A stretch of DNA of 64,000 nt, taken from positions 1 through 64,000 of the forward strand of contig JAPDOI010001864.1 in assembly GCA_029168955.1 (NCBI GenBank), written 5' to 3'. Every line of letters starts with the position of its first letter. The stretch's first letter is position 1. The stretch comes from Aplectana chamaeleonis (Eukaryota > Nematoda > Chromadorea > Rhabditida > Cosmocercidae). This document shows, one piece after another, positions 10,735 through 21,600 of this stretch. The position numbers were made by a program, and so were the translations under genes. The notes below the pieces were generated by a model. The model was not told where the DNA came from, ran no database searches, and saw only the letters and a program-made list of their open reading frames with translations.

Positions 10735-11216
10735 AAATGATCTTTTTTCTTCTTATTCTTCTTCTGTAGCCACAGAGAGGGTCCTGTCATAGATTGAGGA
10801 AATGAGTTACAAGCGTAGGATTCGTCCAAAGATCTAATGTCGTTAACGATGTCGCTCTCATCGGTCAGTTGAAAAGGTGCGCAGTAGTATGCCCTTTATT
10901 ACCACAATCCGGGCACTCGTCAGGTCTGCTGCTGTCGATCTTATGTAAATAAGACATAAACATGGGGGAGTGCCCGCATCGCAACGAGGCAAGGGTGCAG
11001 CTGGTACGCCTACCGAGTTCCATTTCGGTTTCGCTGACCTCAGGCGGCACGACTCCGAGAATGGAGTTTACGGCGGCCTTGCATAAGTGATCCTTGACGA
11101 ATTGGGTATGCTCAGTACGTAAGAGACGGAGGCGTTCTTGTTGTGCGTTGGTCCATCTCTGTATATTGATTTCGTGGGAGCATCAGTAAACGGTTTTTTT
11201 GTTATACCTCTCTCTC
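10735..11216 (-). pseudogene. LINE A ORF2 C-terminal end and 3' tail
   Basis: Continuation of the minus-strand LINE. A CPDCGNKGHTTAHLFN motif at about 10868-10915 is the C-terminal Cys/His knuckle of Jockey-superfamily ORF2 proteins; its last cysteine position is a TGA stop. The reading continues with LTTLDLWTNPTLVTHFLNL, which aligns with the better copy at 7571-8168, and another stop follows. It ends near 10735 in a purine-rich AAGAAGAATAAGAAG tail, the 3' end of the element. Frame breaks separate it from the ORF at 11217-11678. Confidence 0.7.
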
Positions 11217-11678
11217 TCACGGGTCTAATACTCTTCGCGACGGATGATTCGGCTGCTTCAGAATGTTTATGTACAGCTGTTGTGCGTGGAGTTGGCAGTG
11301 GTACTTAACTGGCAGGATGCGAGCTTCGGCGTGTAGGTGCTCTACTGGAGAGCTTTTAGAACAGCCTGTTGCGATTTGCAGTGCTCCATTTTGGATGCGC
11401 TGCAGCTTGGACCAGAATGTGTCCGACACGATATGCTGCCAGACTGGTGCAGCATACTCCAGGGCGGGCTGTACGATGGCCTTGTACGTGGTCAGGATCG
11501 TTTCTTTACTGCACCCCCAGGACGTTCCGCCGAGAGCACGTAGGACGTTAAGTCTTGTTTTCACTGCAACTTGCTTCTGCTCAGTGTTCTTATGAAACCT
11601 AAACGAAGGATCCAATACGAGTCCGAGTAGCTTAGGGGATCGGGCGGCCGGCAAGCGAGTTTCGTCCCATTTCACCAT
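11217..11678 (-). pseudogene. LINE A ORF2 thumb/C-terminal segment
   Basis: 153-codon minus-strand frame continuing the reverse transcriptase beyond a frameshift near 11675. Motifs LLGLVLDPSFRFH and IVQPALEYAAPVWQ are typical of the region just after the RT core in LINE ORF2 proteins (the line with A-P-V-W). It belongs to the same element as the RT frame upstream, which it overlaps by a few bases in another frame. Confidence 0.75.
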
Positions 11679-13085
11679 GGGATGAGCTCTGTGCTCCGCA
11701 GGATCAGTGCAAAGACGGTGACGGATGATTTAGCGGCAGAGACCGTAAGCATCTTGCTATCGAGAAAACATTTCAACTCGATCAAGTAGTCATTGATCTT
11801 ACTGGCAGCTACATTTATGTCGCGATCCCGGCATAGTAAAGTAATATCATCCGCATATGCAACGACCTTGATGTCTTGGGATGGAACGGGTAGATTTTCA
11901 ATATACAGACTAAAAAGAGCAGGCGATAGAACTCCTTGAGGTACGCCGGCGGCAATGGGGATGCTATTGCAGACGTGTCCTTGAAAGAGCACATTTGCCC
12001 GACGTCCTTTGGTGAATGCGGTTATCCACCGCTTCTGCCAGGGCGGAATGGTAGACCTTAACAGGCCCTCCGACAATATGCCCAGGTTTACAGTGTCAAA
12101 AGCCTTCGTTAGGTCGAGGGCTACACCTACGGTTCGCTGAGGTTTCATGGCATTGAAGCCGTCCAAAACATAGCTCACAATTTCCAGCAGGGCCGTAGTG
12201 GTGGAATGTAGCTTACGCAAACCATGTTGATGCTTTTGTTTGCTATTATGTTCGGCAAGCTCCTCCACAGCCAATTTTTCCGCAACTTTGGCAATAGGTG
12301 AGAGAAGACTGATTGGCCTGTAACCTTTTGCCGTGGATGGTGATTTACCCGGCTTCGGCAATGGGATGACGCGTGCTACTTTCAAATCTTGAGGTAATGT
12401 ACAGGTACGAAGCGATGTATTAATGATGTCAGCGAGCAGGGGTAGGAGTTCCTTTGGCAGTTTCTTTAGAAGTGCTGATCTCAAACCATCTGGCCCTACT
12501 GCCCTCGAGTTACTCATTTCCTTGACCACCTTCTCGACTTGAGCGGGCGTGACTGCATCATCTTCAGCCATGAGTGGCAATTTACAGAGTTCCCGAACAG
12601 TTATTCTATTCTGCTTCTCTCTTTTTGTTCTTGTGATGAAAAAATGCTTCCCAAGAGCATTTGCGGCCTCTTTCCCTGACTTGAAGACTCCGCCGTCGAA
12701 TTCAATCGTGGAACTGTTGGAGGAGGTGTATTTTCCGGAGATCCTTCTCAAAGCTTTCCACGTTGCTGCAGCATCACTCCTGAAGTACATCTTCTCAGTG
12801 AACGTTGCCCAAGATTCCTTCTTGTGCCTGTCAAGGTCCATCCTGATCTCATGATCCAGCTCGGCAATGTCTGGGTCAAGATGATTAGCAGCTCTCTTTG
12901 CGTCCCTTGTCCTTATCTTCTGTAGTGTCTCCCTGGTGACATTGGGAAAGAAAGTCTTGACACGACCTTTATAGATCGCAGCTTTCATCGCCTTCCGGAT
13001 GGCATCAGAGAGGTGGCGCTCCTTCTGGTGTACATTACCGTTCCACGGATATTCGGCCGCTTGGCGGAGTGCGACCTCCCTGAAC
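11672..13085 (-). pseudogene. LINE A reverse transcriptase domain
   Basis: A minus-strand frame of 478 codons (13108-11672) whose first few codons are transposon sequence; LINE sequence proper begins at 13085. It encodes the linker and RT core of a non-LTR retrotransposon: KVARVIPLPKPGKSP, GYRPISLLSPIAKVAEKL, ALDLTKAFDTVN (RT motif A aspartate), AAGVPQGVLSPALFSLYI, and VVAYADDITLLC (catalytic YADD box). The motif set fits the Jockey superfamily. RT would copy the element RNA from a nicked target. The upstream APE endonuclease lies beyond the MULE-like insertion at 14988-15561, and the N-terminal part beyond the hAT element at 23407-24000. The core is intact, but the element is inactive because of insertions and frameshifts. 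Confidence 0.9.
13077..13085. repeat. 9-bp target-site duplication, left (TCCCTGAAC)
   Basis: Identical to 14979-14987. Removing the insert and one copy restores a continuous LINE reading (LADWSLFREA joined to ALRQAAEY). Confidence 0.85.
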
Positions 13086-13302
13086 GGGTGGCGGACGTTC
13101 TGTCCCAAGGAGGCGGACCCTAGGCGAGGTGTGAGCGAGTTGTGAATTACGGGAGTCGTCGGCTCGGACTAATTACCGCACTTTATTTAGTGCTAGGGCC
13201 TAAAATTGTTATACGAGACGCTATCCAACGAGGCCAAACACAGTCTTCGAGCAAAACATTTATAAAGCATATTATAGCAACTACAAATTATTAATACTAT
13301 TG

Positions 13303-13303
13303 A

Positions 13304-13354
<51 letters not shown>

Positions 13355-13424
13355 TTTTATATTATTATTATTATTATTATTGTTATTATTATTATTACTA
13401 TTGTTAGTATTATTATTATTAACA
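13303..13424. repeat. (TTA)n microsatellite
   Basis: Mostly uninterrupted ATT/TTA triplets with a few TTG and TTTT interruptions. The poly-asparagine open frame on the minus strand is an artefact of it. Confidence 0.95.
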
Positions 13425-13456
13425 TTCTTCAATTCAACATCGTTATGCTACTGACT

Positions 13457-13505
13457 GGGTGGCGGACGTTCTGTCCCAGTTGGCAGGAGCCTGGGCGAGG
13501 CGCTA
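13457..13505 (+). repeat. Internal extra copy of the MULE-like terminal repeat
   Basis: GGGTGGCGGACGTTCTGTCC recurs here, followed by GGAGCCTGGGCGAGGCG, in the same orientation as the left terminus. It suggests a tandem or nested end within the element. Confidence 0.7.
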
Positions 13506-13853
13506 GAGTCGTTAATGAAACTACTAACTATAGACTTTCTCGGAACAATTTCTCGAAACAACAATTTTAATAAGATAGATTTTAATGCTGGAGTAAGACT
13601 GATTCCCTCGAGCAAGCTTCCTTGAGAATTTCTCCATTTCCAGCCTTACTTTTTCGCACCCTTCTCGATCTGGTGGTCTGAGGATCCGAAAAATATTAAG
13701 AAGTTCAAGTCGAATTCATTCTACATTTCGAGAAATTCCAAACTTCATTATTCGAATTCATTAATTCATTGAAAAAATTCCGGAAACCTGCCAAACACAG
13801 TATTTTCTTCATTAGAGGTACCCCTCTATTTGAAATACAAAGAAAGAGAAGGC

Positions 13854-14219
13854 CAGGGTCAAGCGGGGTTGCGAAATTTCGCAACGGGGGTGGCAAAAAT
13901 TTGTGTTCGAAAGTGAATGTTAGTGAGGATCGCAGAAATTTCGGTCCAAGTACGAGATATCCCATAAATTCTCGATTACTTTTGGTCCCAAAGGCAAGGA
14001 TCGTAGCATTCGGTTTTAGGCGCTTGGGCTCAACTACTGAACGATTTTTCGGCGTCTGACATTTTTAGTAATCAACTATAAACTGGCCGGACTCGGGGAG
14101 GATTGATCGCGAAAATCGCGCCTCGGGTAGGGGGGATCGCAAAAATTCAGGATTTTGGAAAAATATGACGGGGGGTCGCTCCGATTTCGAAAAATTACGC
14201 AACGCTCCGCTTGACCCTG
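13854..14219. mobile_element. hAT MITE, 366 bp, with perfect 8-bp TSD
   Basis: The ends are CAGGGTCAAGCGGGG and the complement CCGCTTGACCCTG. The element is flanked by GAGAAGGC on both sides (13846-13853 and 14220-14227). CAGGG-type termini with 8-bp duplications are diagnostic of hAT elements. It is non-coding and nested inside the MULE-like element. G-rich interior motifs recur loosely near 1.5-1.95 kb. Confidence 0.9.
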
Positions 14220-14987
14220 GAGAAGGCTGAATAACAGAGGTAAACACTCTTTTTGAAATACATCTTTATTACTAGCACATTCAAAATAGGATGGGGATTG
14301 AAAGTTCTGATTGTAAAACATTTTATTTTCTCAGAAGAGGACGATAATATTTACGAGCATGAAAACAATGACTCAATCGAACTTGTTGGTTATTGATCGC
14401 GAATTTCATAGTTGAGTTGTAAAAATAGCCGCTATATCTCCACTTTGGGAATTTCGAAAAATGAGGCTGAAAAATAAAATTACGCCTGTATTAGAAGTGC
14501 ACCCAAAAATCAGATCTGAAAAATAGAAGCACATGCATCTCTCTAAAAAAGAAAATATGGTAGGTATTTCGACTTATCCATTCATTTGGGATATTTTGAA
14601 AATGTTATATTATAATTATTCGATCATTCCGTACTAATGTCAAATGCCCAAGTCTATCTGTCACTTCTCTTATCATCATTATTAATATTATTCACACTCC
14701 AACCATTAGATTAAATTTTTCAACAATCCTGATATACACAGCTTCAACACGAAGTATTATTTAGATTGTACCTATTGCCCATTTTATTACAATTATATAC
14801 CTGCATCCTCATCTGCTCAAAACGGTATTTCCTTAGTCTATTAGTGTCTCGTGCAACATTTCCAGACCCTAGCAGTGAGTAAAGTGCGGCAATTAGTCGG
14901 AGTCGTCGATTCCCTGCAATTCACACCTCGCTCGCGCCTCGCTCAAGCTCCGCCCTTGGGACAGAACGTCCCACTGCCTCCCTGAAC

Positions 14988-15561
14988 AGGCTCCAGTCTG
15001 CAAGGCCTAAATTGAGATAAGAACGATGACGAACACCTGTATAGGGAGCAAGAGAGTTAGAGAGATCGATATTGACAAAGACCGGAATGTGATCACTGGA
15101 AAGAGTTGTGGATGTTGACCAAGAGCAAGCATTAGAGAGATTTGAAGAGACAAGAGTGATGTCTGGGGTAGAAGATCGGCCGTTGGTAGGGAGACGAGTT
15201 GGCTGATCATCGTTTAGGATAACCAGATCTCACTCCTCTGCCCATTATTCGACGTCATTCCCTCTAGCATCAGAGTCAAGCGACGAGCAGAACGTGTGCG
15301 CATTGAAATCACCCGCAAAGACATTTGAGGGAGATAGAGAGCAGTCATACAGCTGCTTGAGAAAGGGGATAGGATTGTATGTTGATGCACAAGAGGTAGA
15401 AGGAGGGATGTATATATTAAAAAGAGAAAGTGGTGTTTTCAGAGGTAGATGGATGGGGATGTACTCGAGAGTGCCATCCACTGGAGTGTTTGGAATGGTG
15501 TGAGAGGGAAGAGAGGACAGAACAAAAGTAGAGACTCCGCCTCCTTGAGATGACGTAGGAG
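14988..15561 (-). pseudogene. LINE A APE endonuclease, C-terminal half
   Basis: Minus-strand remains of the apurinic-like endonuclease that nicks the target for LINE insertion. Visible motifs in order are QGGGVSTFV, LFNIYIPPSTS, VFAGDFNAHTFCSS (catalytic GDFN), SSTPDITLVS and SDHIPVFVNI (catalytic SDH). Two in-frame stops lie just after the GDFN block (around 15235-15246), so it is inactive. It continues from the N-terminal half at 23407-24000 across the hAT insertion and runs into the RT part across the MULE-like insertion. Confidence 0.85.
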
Positions 15562-16329
15562 CAGGGCTGGGCACACGTCCCGGCATGACGATTCTGAATA
15601 TGCACCCCCCTTAGCTCGGTAATTTTTAGGCACCCCCTATGGAAAATCGAAATCGGCTATTTTCCAAAAAAGTTGAGCACAACAGCGATGATTTTGACTT
15701 CCTGATTTCGGTAAACAAGAATTTAAAAAAAGCACTGACTAGAGAAAATTCCCAAAATGTCAACAAAAAAGGTAGTGTAATTTCTAAACTTCAAAACAAT
15801 CCCATGAGGAAACTTTGTTAGCAAGACGGTAAGTTATGACAAAAGATAAAAAAATTTCATTACAAAACAATTGAACAATTACAAACAACAGAACTACTAC
15901 TATTGCGATAATTAATGTTTGCTCTCAAGTGTTTTCATAAACCTATGAAGGATTAGTTAATCTGTGTTTGGTTGTTCTGATGTGGAAATCAGAACTATTT
16001 TGTGTTGTGGAACAATGTTAAGATTCATGTGATGCGTAGGGAGTGGGAAACCCGAGTTTGACCCTCCTAGAATGCCGCAATACCTTGAAGATTCGGCTTG
16101 CCGTGTGATACGGTGTTTGTACGCAGCCACACAGCGCACACGGGATTGGACGCGCAAACAGTATTAATAAAAAAATGTATTTTATTACAGAACGGGGAGG
16201 AGAAAAGGATTGAAACTGAAGGAAATGGAAGATGGTAAAGGTAGTCTATTCTGGATGTACCCATTTTAGAAATTTAATGTAAATAAACAAAGTTAGAGCG
16301 GGTGTAAATATTTAGCCGTGACAGGGGTC

Positions 16330-16650
16330 ATTCAAACGAACCTAGTTGATCGAATTTAGCATTAAGCATGCGAGCAAAGGATATTGTGGGAAAGAGGAGA
16401 ATCTGGCAAACAGTTTAGCTTCAACAAGATCGATTTTTAATGTGATTTAAGGACCTTAAATCTCGTCCCGGTTTTACCCCGAAAACCGGGACAAAACCGG
16501 GACAAAACCGGGACGGGTTTTAAGGACCTTAAGTCACATTGAATATTAAACCCATTGCTATTGAAATGTTTGCCCGATTCTCCTCTTTCTCTCAATGCTC
16601 TTAGATCTATGTTTATTGGTGTTTTTAATCAACTAGCTTCATTTGAATGA
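16330..16650. repeat. Central palindrome of the hAT arms
   Basis: Two inverted halves meet near 16490 at a (ACCGGGACAAA)n-like core. The shared outer sequence is TTCAAA(C/T)GAA followed by CTAGTTGAT; both halves carry GAAAGAGGAGAATC(T/G)GGCAAAC and TTAAGGACCTTAAA. It is probably the junction of the element's two arms and not a separate insertion. Confidence 0.65.
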
Positions 16651-16668
16651 ACCTTATCAAGTCCAAAA
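16645..16668 (+). repeat. 24-bp direct duplication bordering the gypsy insertion
   Basis: The 24 bases beginning GAATGAACCTTATCAAG are repeated at 22368-22391, immediately after the 3' LTR. Gypsy elements normally make 4-6 bp duplications, so this is unusual. Confidence 0.85.
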
Positions 16669-16690
16669 GACCGATAAGTGATCTACAGTT
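16669..16690 (-). repeat. Inverted fragment of the LTR 5' end
   Basis: AGACCGATAAGTGATCTACA is the complement of the LTR start (TGTAGATCACTTATCGGTTT) with two differences. With the TA-flanked palindrome removed, it sits head-to-head with the 5' LTR. Confidence 0.75.
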
Positions 16691-16935
16691 CGCCTCCGCA
16701 CTGCCGTTCAGTCCGCAAAGTGCACGCTGATTGCGAAATCGTGCTGCGGCGCGGTTGCAAGTATCCTCAGACAGAGATGTAGGATCACCCGGGCGGTGGG
16801 ATCACCCTGGCACCAAAGGCAAAAACCGCTCGGTGATCCCACATCCTTGTCTGAGGATACTCGCAACCGCGCCGCAGCACGATTTCGCAATCAGCGTGCA
16901 CTTTGCGGGCTGAACGGCAGTGCGGAGGTGAACTG
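16686..16935. mobile_element. TA-flanked 250-bp palindromic MITE
   Basis: Near-perfect inverted arms starting CAGTTCGCCTCCGCACTGCC, flanked by TA on each side (16684-16685, 16936-16937). The arms of more than 100 bp differ at only a few positions. It sits between an inverted LTR fragment and the 5' LTR. A TA target suggests mobilisation by a Tc1/mariner transposase. Confidence 0.75.
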
Positions 16936-16939
16936 TACA

Positions 16940-17268
16940 TGTTGTGATGTAGATCACTTATCGGTTTCTCACTGCAGACTGATCACCAAGTGGGCGGGTT
17001 TTGATCCGCCAATCACAGGCCGCGTCGATCCAGATATAAACCCGGCCGCCGCGCTGTTGGGACATTCTCGACTCGCCGTCTACCTGCCTGCCTCGACTAC
17101 CTGCCAGCCGTACCCGACGCCACCACCGCCTCCTGCACACTTGCCAGCCGTCGCCGTCAACGAGCAGCCACCACCACGACTACCACGACGACGCCTGCGC
17201 TACACCTATCCTATTCGCTGTATTCTAATAAAGCCATTTGTTGATCTGTGTCCGTCACAGACGTAACA
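16940..17268 (+). repeat. Ty3/gypsy 5' LTR (329 bp)
   Basis: Starts TGTTGTGATG and ends CGTAACA (TG...CA). It contains a CCAAT-like element near 17009, a TATAAA box at 17035-17040 and an AATAAA polyadenylation signal at 17227-17232, giving U3-R-U5 order on the plus strand. It differs from the 3' LTR at about 7 positions by eye. Confidence 0.95.
17035..17040 (+). promoter_or_regulatory. LTR TATA box
   Basis: TATAAA about 95 bp into the 5' LTR and conserved at 22134-22139 in the 3' LTR; the likely core promoter of the retrotransposon. Confidence 0.7.
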
Positions 17269-17704
17269 ATTGGCGATCAGATTTTCGGACTGTCGGCTCT
17301 TAATTGGGTGTCGATCCGAACAATTTTTTGTCGGCCCTTTACTGGGTGGCAAAAAAAAATCAGCAGTACCAGCTTTTCACAGCTGTTGATACTGTGGTGT
17401 CTTGCCTATTGGCGAAGTCAAGCTACACGTACCTAACGTGGGTTTGGCATTGCAAATAGTCAGGACACTCGCGAACTGCTGACGAAACAAGACCAGGTGC
17501 CCGCATTGCGGTTGAATACCTGAAGAAAGGCCCAGAAGCCCGCGTTGGCGGTTGAATTTCTGTAGTATCAGGGATCGTACATTTGGATTTTTGTGCTTGA
17601 TCCAAAAGAGCCACTCGAAACAGCTCGCGTTTGGGACGCTGGAGCAGAGGTTTTGAGCAAAAGTGTTTAGTGGGCTTGAGACTTATTGAATAATCGCCCT
17701 AAAC
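17269..17704 (+). other. Gypsy 5' leader
   Basis: Untranslated leader between the 5' LTR and the gag start. No frame or structure is recognised apart from the primer-binding site. Confidence 0.7.
17271..17288 (+). other. Putative primer-binding site
   Basis: TGGCGATCAG begins two bases after the 5' LTR, where gypsy elements place the tRNA-complementary site. I cannot name the tRNA. Confidence 0.55.
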
Positions 17705-18613
17705 ATGGACCAGGAAACCGTCCAAAAGTTGATTGAGCAAAACGCACAGCAAATGAAGCTGATGCAGGATAATGCACAGAAGCAAATGGAAATGATGCAG
17801 CAAATGATGCAGGTTACGGCTACAAAGATTGAGGCGAAGCCAGTAAACGAGGTAGTGGCAAACTCGTCGACATTAATGTCCGAATTAAATGGTCGAATTC
17901 CAGTATTTGTTTTTGATAATGAAACCGATCGATGTTTCTCTCGCTGGTACGATCGGCATGAAGACATATTCATGAAAGATGGCGCGGCCCTTGCTGAGGA
18001 AGCGAGGTTGAGATTACTGCTAGGGAAGTTAGATAACGAATCTTTTGAGCGATACAAAAGACAGATCCTTCCCAAAACGCCATCACAAGTACAGTACAGT
18101 GAGACGATATCAACCCTCAGGGACGTGTTCGATGTCAGGAAATCGTTGTTTACTCTAAGATATCAGTGTATGAAAGTTGAGAAACAAGACAATGAAGATT
18201 ATATGGAATACACTGGTAGAGTGAACGAGATGTGTGAACACGCCAGCTTCAGCGAGCTGGATACTGATGGGTTGAAGGCCTTGTTGTGGATTTACGGTCT
18301 GAAATCACACAAGGATAGAGAGATTCGACCACGGTTGCTTGCCTTTCTGGACAAGGAAGCAAAAGAGCGTAGGAAGCCAACGCTTCATGAGTTATACAAA
18401 GAGTGTGATCGAGTTGTGACGTTATTGAAGGCGTCAAAGATGATTGAGGAAGACTCAATTAATGTTAGAGAGGTCAGATCAGAGCCGTCAAAGCCGAGTA
18501 AGAAAGAGCATTCAGTGGAATGCTGGAACTGCGGCAAGAATGGTCACACTAGTCGAGAGTGTCGAAGCAAGCAATGGAAGTGTAACTCATGTAAAGGAAA
18601 AGGGCACAACTAG
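17705..18613 (+). CDS. gag: Ty3/gypsy Gag, ending at an in-frame amber codon
   Basis: 302 codons. The N-terminus is glutamine- and methionine-rich (coiled-coil-like QMKLMQDNAQKQMEMMQ). A helical gag body follows at about residues 60-220 with W at RWYDRHEDIF and the region DVFDVRKSLFTLRYQ. The C-terminus carries a CCHC zinc knuckle, CWNCGKNGHTSREC (about 277-290), then the start of a second, CNSCKGKGHN, where a TAG at 18611-18613 stops translation. Gag would package the element RNA into cytoplasmic particles. Pol continues in the same frame directly after the stop, and the final cysteine of the second knuckle lies beyond it. The break is therefore most simply a nonsense mutation inside a single gag-pol frame; programmed read-through cannot be excluded. 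Confidence 0.88.
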   Translation: MDQETVQKLIEQNAQQMKLMQDNAQKQMEMMQQMMQVTATKIEAKPVNEVVANSSTLMSELNGRIPVFVFDNETDRCFSRWYDRHEDIFMKDGAALAEEARLRLLLGKLDNESFERYKRQILPKTPSQVQYSETISTLRDVFDVRKSLFTLRYQCMKVEKQDNEDYMEYTGRVNEMCEHASFSELDTDGLKALLWIYGLKSHKDREIRPRLLAFLDKEAKERRKPTLHELYKECDRVVTLLKASKMIEEDSINVREVRSEPSKPSKKEHSVECWNCGKNGHTSRECRSKQWKCNSCKGKGHN

Positions 18614-18628
18614 AAGTATTGTGAAAGA

Positions 18629-21600
18629 ATGTCACAGTACACAAGTAGATCCAAATCGAGAAAACCTCAGAAGAAACACTGTGGGAGAGTAGTTCTCGCA
18701 GGAAGTGCTGAGGCGGACGTGAATGCGGTTCGGAAATACGTCAGGGTTGAAATCAACGGGCACAAAATGGAGTTTCAACTAGATACTGGCTCAGATATCA
18801 CATTGTTAAATACAGACATGTGGAAGAAGATGGGCAGGCCGAAACTCACCGATACTAGCTTGGTCGTGAGGGACGCTAGTGGTAACCAAATGAAGGTTTT
18901 CGGTGAACTGAAGTGTCAGTTTAAGCTGAAAGAAGCCGTTGGTGAGGGATGTTGTTTTGTCACCCCCCACAAAAGTCTTGTAGGTCTCGATTGGATCAGA
19001 CAAAACGCTGAAATGGCATATCACATGGAGCAAATGGTAGCTCACGTGAGTATCGCAGATGATGCCAACTTGGTAAACGACTTGAAACAAAGGTTTGGAA
19101 GTGTGTTTCAAGAGGGCTTAGGCACCTGCACCAAAGAAAAAGCAGTATTGAAGCTCTTACCTAGTGCTAAGCCGGTTTTCAGAATGAAAAGGCCTGTAGC
19201 GCATGCATCGCTCGAAACAGTTGAAAAAGAACTTGAGCGCCTTGAAGAAATAGGTGTTATCGAACCGATAACCCACAGTGATTGGGCCGCTCCGATAGTT
19301 TGCGTACGTAAGGCAAATGGCAAATTGAGAGTTAGCGCAGATTTTTCAACTGGTTTGAACAACGCCTTGGAGGAATATGAGTATCCTATTCCCATTCCGG
19401 AGGACATTTTCGCATCTCTGAATGGTGGAACTATCTTCTCACAGATTGATTTTTCGGATGCTTACCTTCAAGTACAGCTGACGGATGAGGCCCAAAAGTT
19501 AGTGGTAATCAATACATACAAGGGTCTATATCGATACAAAAGGTTGCCTTTTGGTATCAAGACAGCGCCAGGAATTTTCCAAAGCATCATGAACAAAATG
19601 ATCTGGGGTCTGGAAGGAGTAACAGCCTACCTGGACGATATTCTGGTAGTCGGAAAGACACTTGAAGAGCATAGAAACAACATATATGCTTTATTCGAGC
19701 GAATAAACGAATACGGTTTTCGAGTAAGACTGGAAAAATGCTCGTTCGCAAAACCAGAAATCCGTTTCCTCGGGTTCGTTGTAGACCGTAACGGACGTCG
19801 TCCGAATCCAGAGAAGGTGGCTGCTATCGCTAAAATGCCAGCACCACAGAATGTGGCACAGTTGCGCGCATTCCTAGGTATGGTTACGTATTATTCATCC
19901 TTCATTCCGAATATGAAGGAGATGCGTGGACCACTGGATGCTTTGCTGAAAAAAGACGTTAATTGGATATGGAAACACACACATGAAACAGTGTTCGAGA
20001 AATTGAAGAAAATGCTGGTGTCAGACTTGAACCTGACGCACTATGATCCTAAAAAGAAGATAATCGTGGCTGCTGACGCTTGCGATTATGGGATCGGGTA
20101 TGTGATTTCGCACAGAATGCCGGATGGTACAGAAAAGCCGATCGCCCACGGCTCGAGATCACTCACAGTCGCTGAAAAGAATTATGCCCAGATAGAGAAA
20201 GAGGCATTAGGTCTTGTGGAGGCAATCAAGAAGTTCCATAAGTATGTATACGGGAGGCGTTTCACGCTCCGTACTGACCACAAGCCGTTGTTGGCCATAT
20301 TTGGCAAGAAGAAGGGCGTACCAGTCCATTCTGCCAACCGTCTGATGCGTTGGGCAACAATGCTGATAGGCTACGATTTCGAAATCGAGTACATCAAGAC
20401 GGATTCGTTCGGACAGGCGGATGGATCATCGAGATTAATTCAAAGGCATCCCCTTGTAGAGGAGGACTGCGTTGTCGCGTCGGTTGAGAAAGACGTGAAT
20501 CTAGTGCTTGCAGATGCTGTACGCAGATTGCCCGTGACAGCTAACATGATTCGTGAGCACACTGAAAAGGATGTTCTACTGCGAAAGCTGAAAGGTTTCA
20601 TTGATACTGGAAAATGGCCAAAAGTGATAAAACCTGATTTGAAGAAGTTTTACAGTAAACGTGAATCATTATCGATAGTGCAAGGCTGCGTGATGGTAAG
20701 CGATAGAGTTGTCGTGCCAGAGACGCTGAGAAAAGACGTTCTCGAAGAGCTGCACTGTGGTCATCCTGGGATTGTCAGGATGAAAGGACTAGCGCGGAGC
20801 TATGTCTATTGGCCAAATATCGATAAAGACTGTGAAAAGGTTGTGAGAAGTTGCGCTGATTGCCAACTACACTCAAAATCTCCCACTAAAGTACCTCTAA
20901 GAACATGGAATACACCAGAAAATGTTTGGGAGCGAGTTCATGTTGATTTCGCTGGTCCAATGGATGGAGTGTACTACATGGTCGTGGTTGACGCCTTGAG
21001 TAAGTGGCCGGAGATGTTTGAGTTAAAGAACATCACAGCTGGCACAACGGTAAAACTGTTGAAAGAGCTATTTGCACGTTATGGAAATCCAAAAACGCTA
21101 GTGAGCGATAATGGGACACAATTCACATCAGAGCTGTTTAAGCAGATGTGCGAAGAACGAGGTGTTAATAATGTGAGAACACCGCCGTACCATCCTCAGT
21201 CAAATGGTCAGGCACAAAGATTTGTTGATATCCTGAAAAGAGGGATTAAGAAGCTAAAAGGGGAGGGGAGTACGTCCGCTCGCTCTTGCAATGAATGCCT
21301 GGACACAGTGCTGTTGGCGTATCGCACTACGCCAAATGCTTCCTTGAACGGTAAATGTCCTGCCGAAGTCTTCCTGGGGAGAAGATTAAGAACGCGGCTG
21401 AGTATGTTGAGACCGTCGGAAAGAAAGTCAGAAGCAGAAAGCGCTGCTGACCGTAGGAAAAAGACTGAGATGCAATTCGATCGCAAAAATGGTACAAAGC
21501 ATCGGGGTTTTTCTGCTGGAGACACTGTCCTGGTCAAAGAGTACAATGGAGCATTGGACTTCAAGTGGACTGAGGGGATAGTCGTGAAAAGCCTTGGAAA

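Larger units (their letters stand above)
13086..14978. mobile_element. MULE-like (Mutator-type) non-autonomous transposon
   Basis: Long terminal inverted repeats of about 100 bp: GGGTGGCGGACGTTCTGTCC at the left and the complement of GGCAGTGGGACGTTCTGTCC at the right, both continuing to GACTAATTRCCGCACTTTA. They are flanked by a perfect 9-bp duplication TCCCTGAAC. Long TIRs with 9-bp duplications are the signature of Mutator-like elements. There is no transposase. The interior holds a long (TTA)n tract, a second partial TIR copy at about 13457-13505, and a nested hAT MITE. It interrupts LINE A between the endonuclease and RT domains. Confidence 0.8.

Noticed and set aside
13193..13432. Poly-asparagine protein, and poly-tyrosine frame at 60158-60352
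   Set aside because: Translations of (TTA)n microsatellites.
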